The notes beneath the pieces were generated by a model. It was not told the DNA's origin and ran no database searches. It worked only from the letters and a program-made list of their open reading frames with translations. Of a stretch of 64,000 nt of DNA, positions 56,132 to 64,000 are shown in pieces. This DNA is from Corynebacterium marinum DSM 44953 (GTDB lineage: Bacteria > Actinomycetota > Actinomycetes > Mycobacteriales > Mycobacteriaceae). Location: positions 682,001 through 746,000 of the forward strand of contig NZ_CP007790.1 in assembly GCF_000835165.1 (NCBI RefSeq), given 5' to 3'. The stretch's first letter is position 1; each line of letters opens with the position of its first letter. A program made the translations under genes and the position numbers.

Positions 56132-56629
56132 ATGACCACCTTCATCGCCACCGCAGACCTGGTCGACATCATCGGCGAAGACGTCCGTTCCTGCGACACC
56201 CAGTTCCAGAACTTCGGTGGGGTCACCGACTTCTCCGGCCCGATCACCACCATCAAGTGCTTCCAGGACAACGGCCTGGTCAAGCAGACCCTCAACACCC
56301 CGAACCCGGGCGGCGTGCTGGTCGTCGACGGGGACTCCTCCCTCCACACCGCCCTCATGGGCGACATGATCGCCGCCGCCGGCGTGGACAACGGCTGGGC
56401 GGGCGTGGTCATCCTGGGCGCCATCCGCGACTCCGCCGTGGTGGGCACCATGAAGTTCGGTACCAAGGCCCTGGGGACCAACCCCCGCAAGTCCGCCAAG
56501 GACGCCGCAGGCGAGAAGGACGTCACCGTCTCCTTCGGCGGCGTCGACTTCGTGCCCGGCCACATCCTCTACGCCGACGCCGACGGCATCGTCGTCACCG
56601 AGCAGCCGGTCGAAGCCCCGGCGGCCTAA
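56132..56629 (+). CDS. rraA: RraA-like protein (4-hydroxy-4-methyl-2-oxoglutarate aldolase type)
   Basis: 165 residues. RraA fold: [20 protein letters not shown], the conserved [20 protein letters not shown] with Gly-Asp, then [20 protein letters not shown] containing the Arg-Asp pair, and [17 protein letters not shown]. Members either inhibit RNase E or act as HMG/oxaloacetate aldolases; the aldolase-type Arg-Asp and Asp are kept, so aldolase activity is possible. AGAAAGG lies 11 bp before ATG. Confidence 0.9.
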   Translation: MTTFIATADLVDIIGEDVRSCDTQFQNFGGVTDFSGPITTIKCFQDNGLVKQTLNTPNPGGVLVVDGDSSLHTALMGDMIAAAGVDNGWAGVVILGAIRDSAVVGTMKFGTKALGTNPRKSAKDAAGEKDVTVSFGGVDFVPGHILYADADGIVVTEQPVEAPAA

Positions 56630-56724
56630 CCCGCGCGAAGCAGTGTCGGGGGTGGGGGAGGGGCCTGCGTAGAATCGGCCCGGACCCCCACACCCCACCC
56701 GTCACCCCGGAAAGGGCGGCACCT

Positions 56725-57387
56725 TTGTTCCACGCTGTGTCCTATGCGTTGCTGGATTCCCTCAACGCACTGCTCATCGGTGTCATCGTCGCCCTCGGAG
56801 TGATGCTGCCGCGCACCGGCCGTTACCGGCGCATCGTCACCCTGCTCATCGCCGGCGACTGGTTGGGGGTGTTCCTCCTCGCGCTGGTGACGCTGCTCAT
56901 TTTCGACGGCATCAGCGATCTCGTGCAGGAGGCCCTCGAATCGCCCGTGTTCGGCATCCTGCTCATCGCGGTCGGCCTGCTCACTCTCGTGATGACCGTC
57001 CGCGGCGCCGGGGACGGGGACTCCACTCTGGTGCGCAGACTACTCAAGCCGTTGCAGGAGCCGTCCGCGAAGACCTTTGCCGTGGGTCTCCTCCTCGGCC
57101 TGGTGCAGTCGGCGACTTCAGTCCCCTTCTTCGCCGGTCTGGCCTATCTCTCCACCAGCGGCTTCGGGCCGGAGGTCCGCTACGTCGGGCTCTTCTTCTA
57201 CGCCAGCCTGGCGCTCAGCCTGCCCGCGCTTTCAGCCGTCTTCGTCGGGATGGTGAGGGCCCACCCCTACAGTCCCTTCGGGCTCGCCTTCGAACAGATG
57301 CGGACCCGCCGGGAGTTCGTGGTCAAGCTCGCCGGGTATCTCGTCGCCGTGGCGCTCACGCTCTTCGGCATCGGGGCCCTGATCTGA
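56725..57387 (+). CDS. Six-helix membrane protein, GAP/Sap-like
   Basis: 220 residues from TTG 56725 (AAAGGGCGG about 8 bp upstream) or GTG 56737. Six hydrophobic helices; the start YALLDSLNALLIGVIVALGV and GDWLGVFLLALVTLL resemble the GAP/Sap family, linked in mycobacteria to export of surface glycolipids. The match is by general pattern only. Convergent with the following minus-strand gene, 7 bp apart. Confidence 0.65.
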   Translation: MFHAVSYALLDSLNALLIGVIVALGVMLPRTGRYRRIVTLLIAGDWLGVFLLALVTLLIFDGISDLVQEALESPVFGILLIAVGLLTLVMTVRGAGDGDSTLVRRLLKPLQEPSAKTFAVGLLLGLVQSATSVPFFAGLAYLSTSGFGPEVRYVGLFFYASLALSLPALSAVFVGMVRAHPYSPFGLAFEQMRTRREFVVKLAGYLVAVALTLFGIGALI

Positions 57388-57394
57388 CCGGCGG

Positions 57395-57748
57395 CTATTC
57401 GACGATGAACGCCACGTTGAGGTCGTCGATCTCGTAGCCGCCGGGTTCCGCGGGAACCGTCGACCGGACGGCGGCCGCCACGGCCCGCGTCACCGGGATG
57501 ACCCACCCGAGCTTCGGGTCGTGCGCGGGCACGAGGCGGGAGTCCTTCACCGGGACGAAGATCACCCGTGTCCCGGTGCAGGAGAGGGCGGTGGGGGAGG
57601 AGAGGGCGTCGACGAGCGCGGGCACGTCCGCCACCCCCAGGGTGACGATGACCAACGACTCCGCCGTGTGCACCTGCAGGCGGCCGACTTCGACCTTCGC
57701 GGGGGCGGCGGGGACGTCGACAAGCTCCTTGCGGCGGAAGAGCGCCAT
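57395..57748 (-). CDS. Small protein of unknown function translationally coupled to prfC
   Basis: 117 residues. ATG shares one base with the prfC stop (TAATG). Hydrophilic N-terminus MALFRRKELVDVPAAPAKVE, then a mixed alpha/beta domain (LVIVTLGVADVPALVDAL, VIFVPVKDSRLVPAHDPKLGW). No membrane helix or cysteine pair. Possibly SseB-like, but I cannot confirm this. Co-translation with RF3 is the only hint of function. Confidence 0.6.
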   Translation of the reverse strand: MALFRRKELVDVPAAPAKVEVGRLQVHTAESLVIVTLGVADVPALVDALSSPTALSCTGTRVIFVPVKDSRLVPAHDPKLGWVIPVTRAVAAAVRSTVPAEPGGYEIDDLNVAFIVE

Positions 57749-59385
57749 TACCCGTCCGCCACCATCGGGTCCATCGTCAGCTCCGGGTGCTCGCGCTCGA
57801 TGAAGGCCAGCTTCCACTTGTCGCCGAACAGGGCGATGAGCTCGCCGTCGCCGCGGGTGAAGATCTCCACCCCGCGCTGGCGGCCCAGCTCGGCGGCGGA
57901 CTCCGCGTCGGTGCGGCGGGCCACGGAGTAGGGCACCGGCTCGGTGATCGTCTCGACGTTGTACTCGACCTCCATGCGGGCCTGCATGACCTCGAACTGC
58001 ATGGGGCCGACGGCGGCCATGACCGGGTTTGCCTCGCCGCGGGCGTCGTTGCGCAGGATCTGCACCACGCCCTCGGATGCCAGCTGCTCGAGGGCCTTGC
58101 GGAACTGCTTGTACTTGCCCAGGGACTTCGCGCGCAGCGTGCGGAAATGCTCGGGTGCGAACTGCGGCATCGGCGGGAACTGCACCTTGCGGCCCGCGTA
58201 GATCGTGTCGCCCGGCGCCAGCGAACCGGCGTTGACCAGTCCCACGATGTCGCCCGGGAAGGCGGACTCGACGGTCTCGCGGGTGCGGCCGAACACCGTC
58301 AGCGCATATTTCGTGGAGAAGCTGCGGCCGGACTGCGCGTGCGTGACCTGCATCCCGCGGTGGAACTCGCCGGAGACGACGCGCATGAACGCCAGGCTGT
58401 CGCGGTGGTTGCGGTCCATGCCCGCCTGTACCTTGAACACCACGCCGGCGAAGTCGTCGTCGAGTTCGCGCACCTCGTCGATCGCGGTTGCCGACGCCTC
58501 CACCGCCGCCGGATCGCTGGCCCGCTCGTGCGGGGCGGGCGCGATGGTGCACAGGGTGTCCAGGATCTGGTGGACGCCGAAGTTGAGCATGGCGGACGCG
58601 AAGATCAGCGGGGAGGTCACGCACTTCTCGAAGAGTTCCTGGTTGTGGACCGCACCGTCGGCGGCCAGCAGCTCAGCCTCCTCGACGGCCGTCTCCCACA
58701 CGTCCTCTTCCCGGGCCGCCGCCTCCTCGGGGGAGTAGAACTCCTCCGGGGCGATGGTGGAGCCGCCGGCGGTGCGGGTGAAGTGGATGTACTCCTCGAC
58801 CTCGCCGTCCTCGTCGACCCGGGCCAGGCCGCGGAAGTCCCCGGCGTCGCCGACCGGCCAGAACAGCGGCGTGGGCTGCAGCTCGATCTCCTTGACGATC
58901 TCGTCGACCAGCTCCAGCGGCTCCCGGCCCACACGGTCCCACTTGTTGATCACGGTGATGATCGGCAGTCCGCGGGCCTTGCACACGCGGAAGAGCTTGA
59001 GGGTCTGCGGCTCGAGGCCCTTGGCGGCGTCGATCAGCATGACCGCCGCGTCCACGGCCGTGAGCACGCGGTAGGTGTCCTCGGAGAAGTCCGCGTGGCC
59101 GGGGGTGTCGACCAGGTTGATCATGTAGGGCTCGCCCACGTGGCCTTCGGGAGCGTATTCGAACTGCAGGGCGGAGGAGGCGATGGAGATGCCCCTGTCC
59201 TTCTCCATCTCCATCCAGTCGGAGACGGTGGCCTTGCGGCCGGCCTTGCCGTGGGTGGCGCCCGCCTCGGAGATGATGTGGGCGTGCAGCGCCAGCGCCT
59301 CAGTCAGGGTGGACTTACCGGCGTCGGGGTGGGCGATGACGGCGAAAGTGCGGCGGCGGGAGGCTTCGGCGGTGGTGGTGCTCAT
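57748..59385 (-). CDS. prfC: Peptide chain release factor 3
   Basis: 545 residues. Translational GTPase that recycles RF1/RF2. G1 AHPDAGKSTLTE, G2 region GISIASSALQFEY, G3 DTPGHADF, G4 NKWDR, and SAxL-type G5 near SAMLNFG. The insert typical of RF3 (ELQPTPLFWPVGDAGDFRGL) distinguishes it from EF-G. The 3' end is coupled to the following 117-residue gene. Confidence 0.96.
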   Translation of the reverse strand: MSTTTAEASRRRTFAVIAHPDAGKSTLTEALALHAHIISEAGATHGKAGRKATVSDWMEMEKDRGISIASSALQFEYAPEGHVGEPYMINLVDTPGHADFSEDTYRVLTAVDAAVMLIDAAKGLEPQTLKLFRVCKARGLPIITVINKWDRVGREPLELVDEIVKEIELQPTPLFWPVGDAGDFRGLARVDEDGEVEEYIHFTRTAGGSTIAPEEFYSPEEAAAREEDVWETAVEEAELLAADGAVHNQELFEKCVTSPLIFASAMLNFGVHQILDTLCTIAPAPHERASDPAAVEASATAIDEVRELDDDFAGVVFKVQAGMDRNHRDSLAFMRVVSGEFHRGMQVTHAQSGRSFSTKYALTVFGRTRETVESAFPGDIVGLVNAGSLAPGDTIYAGRKVQFPPMPQFAPEHFRTLRAKSLGKYKQFRKALEQLASEGVVQILRNDARGEANPVMAAVGPMQFEVMQARMEVEYNVETITEPVPYSVARRTDAESAAELGRQRGVEIFTRGDGELIALFGDKWKLAFIEREHPELTMDPMVADG

Positions 59386-59534
59386 AATTATCAGAGCGTA
59401 GTCGCTGGACTACCCCCAGGTCACACCGAGGGGATCCTCGCGTAGCCGTTCGACCGGGTCCCGGGTCGCACGGGAGCCTGTTTGGCCCGGAACGTGCCGC
59501 GTTTCAGGGAAATCAGGGAACCCGGGGAGGGGCT

Positions 59535-59554
59535 GAGTGCGCAACGGCGCACTC
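59535..59554. repeat. 20-bp palindrome, copy 3 (loop AACG)
   Basis: GAGTGCGC-AACG-GCGCACTC; on the minus strand identical to copy 2. It lies 1 bp after the pth stop, between pth and prfC, so could end pth transcription. Partial extra pairing (GCT/AGC) flanks it. Confidence 0.85.
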
Positions 59555-59555
59555 C

Positions 59556-60185
59556 TCAGCGGGTGTGGATCTCGTTCTGCGCCTTGTTCAGCCCCTGCTC
59601 GACGATCAGCCGGGCGGCGTCGGCTGCCGTGGCGATCGCGGTGTCCAGCTCCGGGCCGCCTTCGACGGAGCCGAGGACGTAGTCCGGGACCGGCATGCCC
59701 TTGGGCGGGCGGGAGATGCCGATGCGGACCCGCAGGTAGTCACGCGTCCCCAGCAGCGCGGTGCAGGACTTCAGCCCGTTGTGGCCGTTCTCGTTGCCGC
59801 CCAGCTTCACGCGGACCTTGCTGGCGGGCAGGTCGAGTTCATCGTGGATGACGATGATCCGTTCCGCCGGCACCCCGAGCTTCTCCGCGAGCGGGGCGAC
59901 TGCTTGGCCGGAGACGTTCATGTAGGTGGTTGAACGCAGCACCAGCACATCCTGCCCGCCGATGCGCAGCTGCGCGGCGAGGGCCTTCGTGCCGGGCACC
60001 GGTTCCAGCAGGTCACCGGTCTCGGCGAGCAGGTCGTCGACGGCCATGTAGCCGACGTTGTGGCGCGTCGAGGAGTATCTCGGGCCGGGGTTGCCCAGGC
60101 CGAGGATGATCCAGTCGGCGGTCAGTTCCCTCTGGCGGGCGGGGGAATGGGGCTTTCTGCGGAACAGGTCGAGGAGCTTGAACAC
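59556..60185 (-). CDS. pth: Peptidyl-tRNA hydrolase
   Basis: 209 residues. Frees tRNA from stalled peptidyl-tRNA. WIILGLGNPGPRYSSTRHNVGYMAVDDLL is the Pth signature with the catalytic His in RHNVG; the second conserved region is RIIVIHDELDLPASKVRVKLGGNENGHNGLKS. GTG 60185 is preferred: minus-strand GATACT (60193-60198) ends 7 bp upstream. A ~20-residue basic N-terminal extension precedes the fold. Divergent from the nitronate monooxygenase gene. Confidence 0.96.
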   Translation of the reverse strand: MFKLLDLFRRKPHSPARQRELTADWIILGLGNPGPRYSSTRHNVGYMAVDDLLAETGDLLEPVPGTKALAAQLRIGGQDVLVLRSTTYMNVSGQAVAPLAEKLGVPAERIIVIHDELDLPASKVRVKLGGNENGHNGLKSCTALLGTRDYLRVRIGISRPPKGMPVPDYVLGSVEGGPELDTAIATAADAARLIVEQGLNKAQNEIHTR

Positions 60186-60204
60186 GCCCGCTAGTATCCC
60201 ACAT
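60186..60204. promoter_or_regulatory. Shared divergent leaderless promoter of pth and the NPD gene
   Basis: Plus strand TAGTAT (60192-60197) ends 7 bp before ATG 60205. Minus strand GATACT (60193-60198) ends 7 bp before GTG 60185. The two boxes overlap by five base pairs in a 19-bp gap. Confidence 0.55.
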
Positions 60205-61179
60205 ATGGTTATTCCGCAGATCATCGTCGCCCCCATGGCGGGCGGTCCCTCCTCGCCGGAGCTGGTCAACGCAGCAGCAGCCGCCGGTTCCTTCGGGTTC
60301 CTGGCCACCGGGGCGGCGCCCGCCGTCGTGCTCGAGTCCCAGATGGCCCAGATGACGGGCCGGTACGGCGTCAACCTCTTCACCCGTCAGGCGCCGTTCG
60401 ATTCGCTTGACGACGCCGCCGCCGTCGCCGCGGCGCTCACCGGCAGCGGCGAGGTCCCCGAGGTTGACCTGAGCAACGACTTCGACGCCAAGTTCGACGC
60501 CGTGTTGCGCGCGGATACCCCGCCCACGGTGGCCTCCGCCACGTTCGGCCCCTTCACCCGTGCGCAGATCGACGCTCTCCACGGGCGCGGGATCGCCGCC
60601 TGGGTCACTGTGACCAACCCCGCCGACGCGGCGGAGGCGGCGGAACTGGGTGCCGACGCCCTCGTCGTCCAGGGCCCCGAGGCGGGCGGGCACCGTTCCA
60701 CCTGGACAGTGGAGGAAACACCCGACGAGCGCCCTCTGCCCGAACTTGTCCGGTCCGTGGCGGCCGCGGTCTCTCTACCGTTGGTGGCAGCCGGAGGAAT
60801 CCGCGACCGCGCCGATGTGGTGGAGAGTCTCGCGTTGCCCGGCGTGATCGCGGTGTCCTGCGGTTCCGCTTTCCTGCTCGCCCATGAGGCGGGCACCTCC
60901 GCCTTCAACCGTGGTCTCCTGGTCGAAGGTGGGCGTTCTGTCGCCAGCCGCGCCTTCAGCGGCCGGGTCGCCCGCGGGTTGGAAACGGACTTCACCCGGA
61001 ATAATGCGGACATGCCGCCGATCTACCCCTATCTTTCGCCGCTCCAGGCGCCTCTGCGGGAGCGGGCGCCGCGCGAGCACGCCTACTGCCTGGTGGGGGT
61101 GGGCGTCGATAAGCTCCGGGCCCGCCCCACGGCGGAAATCGTGCGTGAGCTGGCCACTGAACAGGCGGTTTCAGGCTAG
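60205..61179 (+). CDS. Nitronate monooxygenase-like FMN protein
   Basis: 324 residues, FMN-dependent TIM barrel of the 2-nitropropane dioxygenase family. PQIIVAPMAGGPSSPELVNAAAAAGSFGFLATG opens the barrel; GADALVVQGPEAGGHRS and VAAGGIRDRADVVESLALPGVIAVSCGSAFL form the FMN-binding part. Detoxifies propionate-3-nitronate or is a related oxidase; catalytic His in AGGH is present. Leaderless start shared with pth. Confidence 0.88.
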   Translation: MVIPQIIVAPMAGGPSSPELVNAAAAAGSFGFLATGAAPAVVLESQMAQMTGRYGVNLFTRQAPFDSLDDAAAVAAALTGSGEVPEVDLSNDFDAKFDAVLRADTPPTVASATFGPFTRAQIDALHGRGIAAWVTVTNPADAAEAAELGADALVVQGPEAGGHRSTWTVEETPDERPLPELVRSVAAAVSLPLVAAGGIRDRADVVESLALPGVIAVSCGSAFLLAHEAGTSAFNRGLLVEGGRSVASRAFSGRVARGLETDFTRNNADMPPIYPYLSPLQAPLRERAPREHAYCLVGVGVDKLRARPTAEIVRELATEQAVSG

Positions 61180-61223
61180 AGTCGTGGAGAAGTATCCCTA
61201 TCAATTTCGGAGGTAGAACAGCA

Positions 61224-62687
61224 GTGACCGCCAACGCGCAGCCAGAGCAGAACCAACAGAGCGACTGGAACGACAAGGTCGCCCTGGCTCAGGAGATGCT
61301 GCCGCTGATCAGCCAGCTGCACCGCAACAACGACGTGGTCGTATCCATCTTCGGACGCCTGCTCGTCGGCGTGAAGGACACCGACATCATCAAGTCGCAC
61401 CGGTACGCCCGCCGGGTCACCGACCGGGAACTCCCGCTCTCGCAGACCCTCCCCATTCTCCGGGAACTGGTCGACATGAACCTGGGCACCGCATCCCTCG
61501 ACATCGGACGCCTGGCCACCGGATTCGAGAAGTCCGGCGAGACCGACCTCCGGGCGTACCTCGACCGCGAGCTCGCGGAGGTCGTCGGCAAGCACTCCGA
61601 GAACGAGCCCACCGACGTCGTCCTCTACGGCTTCGGCCGTATCGGCCGCCTCCTGGCACGTATCCTCATCGCCCGCGAAGCCACCTACGGCGGCGTCCGC
61701 CTACGGGCCGTCGTGGTGCGCAAGAACGGCGACAACGACCTGGTCAAGCGCGCCTCCCTGCTGCGCCGCGACTCCGTCCACGGCGCCTTCGACGGCACCA
61801 TCACCGTCGACGAGGAGAACGACGTCATCTGGGCCAACGGCACCAAGATCCAGGTGATCTACTCCAACTCCCCGGCCGAGGTCGACTACACCGCCTACGG
61901 GATCAACGATGCCATCGTCGTGGACAACACCGGCCGCTGGCGCGACCGCGAAGGCCTGTCCCAGCACCTGGAATCGAAGGGTGTGGCCCGGGTCGTACTC
62001 ACCGCGCCGGGCAAGGGGGACCTGATCAACGTCGTCTACGGCATCAACCACGACCAGATCGACGACGAGAAGATCATCACCGCCGCCTCCTGCACCACCA
62101 ACGGCATCACCCCGGTGCTCAAGGTGATCAACGACCGCTACGGCGTCGAGCACGGCCACGTCGAGACGGTCCACTCCTTCACCAACGATCAGAACCTCAT
62201 CGACAACTTCCACAAGGGTTCCCGCCGCGGCCGCGCCGCCGGCCTGAACATGGTGCTCACCGAAACCGGTGCAGCCAAGGCCGTTTCGAAGGCCCTGCCG
62301 GAGTTCGAGGGCAAGCTCACCGGCAACGCCATCCGCGTCCCCACCCCGGACGTCTCCATGGCGGTGCTCAACCTGACCCTGGAGACCGAGGTCGACCGCG
62401 ACGAAGTGAACAACTTCCTGCGCAAGGTCTCCCTGCACTCCAATCTGCGCCAGCAGATCAGCTACATCCACTCCCCGGAGATCGTGTCCTCCGACTTCGT
62501 CGGCACCACCCACGCCGGCATCGTCGACGGCCTGGCCACCATCGCCCAGGGCAAGCACCTGGTCCTCTACGTCTGGTACGACAACGAGTTCGGCTACTCC
62601 AACCAGGTCATCCGCATCGTGGAGGAGGTCGCCGGCGCCCGCCCGGAGATCTACCCGCGCCGCCTCGAGGCCGCCGAGCTGAAGTAG
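61224..62687 (+). CDS. gapB: Glyceraldehyde-3-phosphate dehydrogenase, GapB type
   Basis: 487 residues, about 150 more than GapA-type enzymes because of an N-terminal helical extension. The GAPDH core starts at VVLYGFGRIGRLLARIL (~residue 132); the catalytic Cys is in ASCTTNGITPVL, and the phosphate/substrate region is KGSRRGRAAGLNMV...TGAAKAVSKALPE. The long form is the gluconeogenic, probably NADP-linked GapB of C. glutamicum. GTG start with GGAGG 10 bp upstream. A hairpin without T-tract (62725-62752) follows. Confidence 0.94.
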   Translation: MTANAQPEQNQQSDWNDKVALAQEMLPLISQLHRNNDVVVSIFGRLLVGVKDTDIIKSHRYARRVTDRELPLSQTLPILRELVDMNLGTASLDIGRLATGFEKSGETDLRAYLDRELAEVVGKHSENEPTDVVLYGFGRIGRLLARILIAREATYGGVRLRAVVVRKNGDNDLVKRASLLRRDSVHGAFDGTITVDEENDVIWANGTKIQVIYSNSPAEVDYTAYGINDAIVVDNTGRWRDREGLSQHLESKGVARVVLTAPGKGDLINVVYGINHDQIDDEKIITAASCTTNGITPVLKVINDRYGVEHGHVETVHSFTNDQNLIDNFHKGSRRGRAAGLNMVLTETGAAKAVSKALPEFEGKLTGNAIRVPTPDVSMAVLNLTLETEVDRDEVNNFLRKVSLHSNLRQQISYIHSPEIVSSDFVGTTHAGIVDGLATIAQGKHLVLYVWYDNEFGYSNQVIRIVEEVAGARPEIYPRRLEAAELK

Positions 62688-62724
62688 GTTCCGGGCGAGA
62701 CAGCTTTTCGTCGACGCCGCCGCA

Positions 62725-62752
62725 GGGCCGGTTCCCGCACGGGGGCCGGCCC
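62725..62752 (+). terminator. Possible terminator hairpin after gapB
   Basis: GGGCCGG (62725-62731) and CCGGCCC (62746-62752) with a 14-nt loop; no T-tract. Confidence 0.4.
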
Positions 62753-62814
62753 TCGGCGTTCTCAGGTGGCACACCCGCTGGGAGAGTGCGGGAGGGGTCC
62801 GTGCATTAATGATG

Positions 62815-62834
62815 GTGTGCGCCGTTGCGCACTC
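62815..62834. repeat. 20-bp palindrome, copy 4 (one mismatch)
   Basis: GTGTGCGC-CGTT-GCGCACTC, one mismatch in the left arm. It lies between gapB and the 64-residue gene, at the 3' end of neither. Confidence 0.75.
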
Positions 62835-62907
62835 GGTGAGGTGATGGTGGAAGATCACGGCCCGGTGAAGAATCCCCGGTGGGAATCCCGCTGTCGATTA
62901 CCGGCAT

Positions 62908-62913
62908 TAGTCT
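62908..62913 (+). promoter_or_regulatory. -10 box of the small Cys-rich gene, leaderless start
   Basis: TAGTCT ends 6 bp before ATG 62920. Confidence 0.55.
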
Positions 62914-62919
62914 TGGAAC

Positions 62920-63114
62920 ATGGGCAAGAAAAAGTCGGCGAAGAAGCACAAGGTGGTCAGCGCCGAGGGGTGGAAGACCAAGAAGAAGTGCTGCCGATCC
63001 AATCCTCGCTGCAAGAAGTGCCCGGTTGTCCTCTCCCGGCTCATCAAGGCGCGGGCTTTCGAGGGGGATGCGGCTGAACTGAAGAAGCAGCTCAAGCTCG
63101 CACGCCGCTGGTAG
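62920..63114 (+). CDS. Small basic cysteine-rich protein, possible zinc knuckle
   Basis: 64 residues, about 40 percent Lys/Arg. Central KKKCCRSNPRCKKCPVV has four cysteines at residues 24, 25, 31 and 34, a spacing (CC-x5-C-x2-C) that could bind one zinc ion. The C-terminal half is helical. Very basic, so it could bind rRNA or DNA. It has its own leaderless promoter and a strong terminator. I do not recognise a named family; similar small proteins occur in corynebacteria. Confidence 0.7.
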   Translation: MGKKKSAKKHKVVSAEGWKTKKKCCRSNPRCKKCPVVLSRLIKARAFEGDAAELKKQLKLARRW

Positions 63115-63133
63115 CGGCCCCGCCTGGTGACAG

Positions 63134-63177
63134 GAACAGGTCCGGCCCACTTCCTCGGAGGCGGGCCGGACCTGTTC
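63134..63177. terminator. Bidirectional terminator between convergent genes
   Basis: GAACAGGTCCGGCCC pairs perfectly with GGGCCGGACCTGTTC, 15 bp, loop 14 nt. Lies between the small plus-strand gene and convergent nagL; no T-tract on either side. Confidence 0.75.
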
Positions 63178-63195
63178 TGATTGTGCGGGTGGAAC

Positions 63196-63921
63196 CTACA
63201 GCCAGCGCGGCGGGGTCGGGACCTCGCCCTGCGGGCTGGTGACACCGCGGTCGCCGCGGCCGGCGGCCCAACGGGTCAGACCCGCCAGTGAACCGTGGAT
63301 CTCCACGTTGTTTTCGCCGGGGGAGACCTCGATGCGCTCACCGGAGCCGGTGTTGACCAGGACCAGACCCTCGCCCAGGCCTGCGCCACGCCACTTGCCG
63401 GCGATTTCCGGCAGGAGGGTGGCCAGGATGACCTCGGGGATGTCGCCGAAATCGGCGTTGACTCCGAGGTCGACGGCGTGCAGCCAGACTTCGCGGGTGC
63501 GCATCCACAGGGTCTCGGACGCCGGGACCGTGCGGCCCTGGGCGGTCTTGACCTCTGCATTCCACGCCTCGTCGCTGGCGTCGCGCCAGGCGACGTCGAG
63601 ACGCACGAGGGTGTGGTCGTGCAGGTTGCGGATGGCGTCCGGGAGGAGGGTGGCGCCGTAGGCGATCTCCTCGTTGCGGGCCTGCGGGGAGGAGTACATC
63701 GGGGTTTCCACACCCGTCTCGGCCCACTCCATGAGGTTGCACAGGGCAGCGGCGTTGTACGCGACGTGCGCGGCCAGGTGCGCCACGGTCCAGTCCGGCA
63801 GCAGAGTGTCGCGGCCGAAATCGGCGTTGTCGATGAGCGCCAGCTGACCCGAGTAGTGGGCGGTGCCACGGCGGGTCAGGTTGAGACGCTCCTCAACGGA
63901 CAGATCGTGGAAGGAGCTCAT
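63196..63921 (-). CDS. nagL: Mycothiol-dependent maleylpyruvate isomerase
   Basis: 241 residues. DinB-like four-helix bundle with VEERLNLTRRGTAHYSGQLALI and LLPDWTVAHLAAHVAYNAAAL, where His residues bind the metal, then a C-terminal SCP2-like domain (GLVLVNTGSGERIEVSPGENN). Length equals C. glutamicum NagL as I remember it. Isomerises maleylpyruvate to fumarylpyruvate in gentisate degradation, using mycothiol in place of glutathione. The start overlaps the stop of the upstream hydrolase gene by 1 bp (TAATG), forming an operon with it. Confidence 0.9.
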   Translation of the reverse strand: MSSFHDLSVEERLNLTRRGTAHYSGQLALIDNADFGRDTLLPDWTVAHLAAHVAYNAAALCNLMEWAETGVETPMYSSPQARNEEIAYGATLLPDAIRNLHDHTLVRLDVAWRDASDEAWNAEVKTAQGRTVPASETLWMRTREVWLHAVDLGVNADFGDIPEVILATLLPEIAGKWRGAGLGEGLVLVNTGSGERIEVSPGENNVEIHGSLAGLTRWAAGRGDRGVTSPQGEVPTPPRWL

Positions 63922-64000
63922 TACTCGAACACCGTCTTGTTGGCGACGTAGCCCAGGCCGTCGATCTCGACCTTGACGACGTCGCCGTCGCCGATGTAGC
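63921..64000 (-). CDS. nagK: C-terminus of fumarylpyruvate hydrolase (FAH family; runs off the window)
   Basis: Only the last 26 codons are visible: YIGDGDVVKVEIDGLGYVAN-KTVFE, the ending of fumarylacetoacetate hydrolase-family enzymes (GD-V-x-V-E-I-x-G-L-G). With nagL downstream it is probably the fumarylpyruvate hydrolase that yields fumarate and pyruvate from gentisate. The call rests on the tail and the neighbour. Confidence 0.75.
   Translation of the reverse strand, partial: YIGDGDVVKVEIDGLGYVANKTVFE

Overview
The window is high-GC actinobacterial DNA that I assign to Corynebacterium. The gene content and order resemble a long stretch of the C. glutamicum chromosome as I remember it: purN-purH, citE, amtR, four ribosomal protein genes, a two-component system with an HtrA-type protease, mog, mscL, galU, glp, rimJ, glpR, pmt, rsmI, betP, metG, recQ, tatD, rpf2, ksgA, ispE, uup, pth and gapB. 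The species cannot be fixed from sequence reading alone. There is no rRNA, phage, classical insertion sequence or CRISPR array. One tRNA gene (Ala, CGC) is present.

Layout. Bases 1-10.5 kb: the start of a secreted protein, a DUF6350-type membrane protein, the last steps of purine synthesis (purN, purH), a beta-lactamase-fold lipoprotein, a CitE-like lyase, the nitrogen regulator amtR, and two divergent groups of ribosomal protein genes, all lacking zinc-binding cysteine pairs. 10.5-20.7 kb: the MprAB-type two-component system with HtrA protease, mog, mscL, a folate cyclo-ligase, galU, and the glp-rimJ-glpR group linked to cell division. 20.7-25.6 kb: tRNA-Ala, DNA alkylation repair (tag, ogt), a DoxX/zinc-finger membrane pair, the protein O-mannosyltransferase pmt, and rsmI. 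25.6-41.5 kb: the betaine transporter betP, metG, an MFS exporter, a RecQ-phosphoribosyltransferase fusion, tatD, the resuscitation-promoting factor rpf2, ksgA-ispE, a DUF222-HNH nuclease, and an ABC-F ATPase. 41.5-47.8 kb: a redoxin and a GABA-use locus (permease, gabD, gabT, divergent PucR-type gabR). 47.8-57.7 kb: a polyphosphate kinase 2, a HAD phosphatase, a hydroxyisobutyryl-CoA hydrolase-like protein, and the divergent glyoxylate genes aceB and aceA with a dense regulatory region. 57.7-64 kb: prfC, pth, a nitronate monooxygenase-like protein, the gluconeogenic-type GAPDH gapB, a small cysteine-rich protein, and mycothiol-dependent maleylpyruvate isomerase followed by the end of a fumarylpyruvate hydrolase (gentisate pathway).

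Three patterns run across genes. (1) At least fourteen genes have a TANNNT-like -10 box ending 6-7 bases before the start codon and no convincing Shine-Dalgarno sequence, as expected of leaderless mRNAs; two divergent pairs seem to share one such box. (2) The motif GTTAC-N6-GTGAC lies upstream of the first secreted protein and of rpf2, and a two-mismatch version lies upstream of betP, suggesting MtrA control of envelope and osmotic genes. (3) A 20-bp palindrome, GAGTGCGCCGTTGCGCACTC, occurs four times outside or at the very ends of genes, and two copies bracket the HNH nuclease gene. This is the best candidate here for an undescribed element, but it rests on inspection only.
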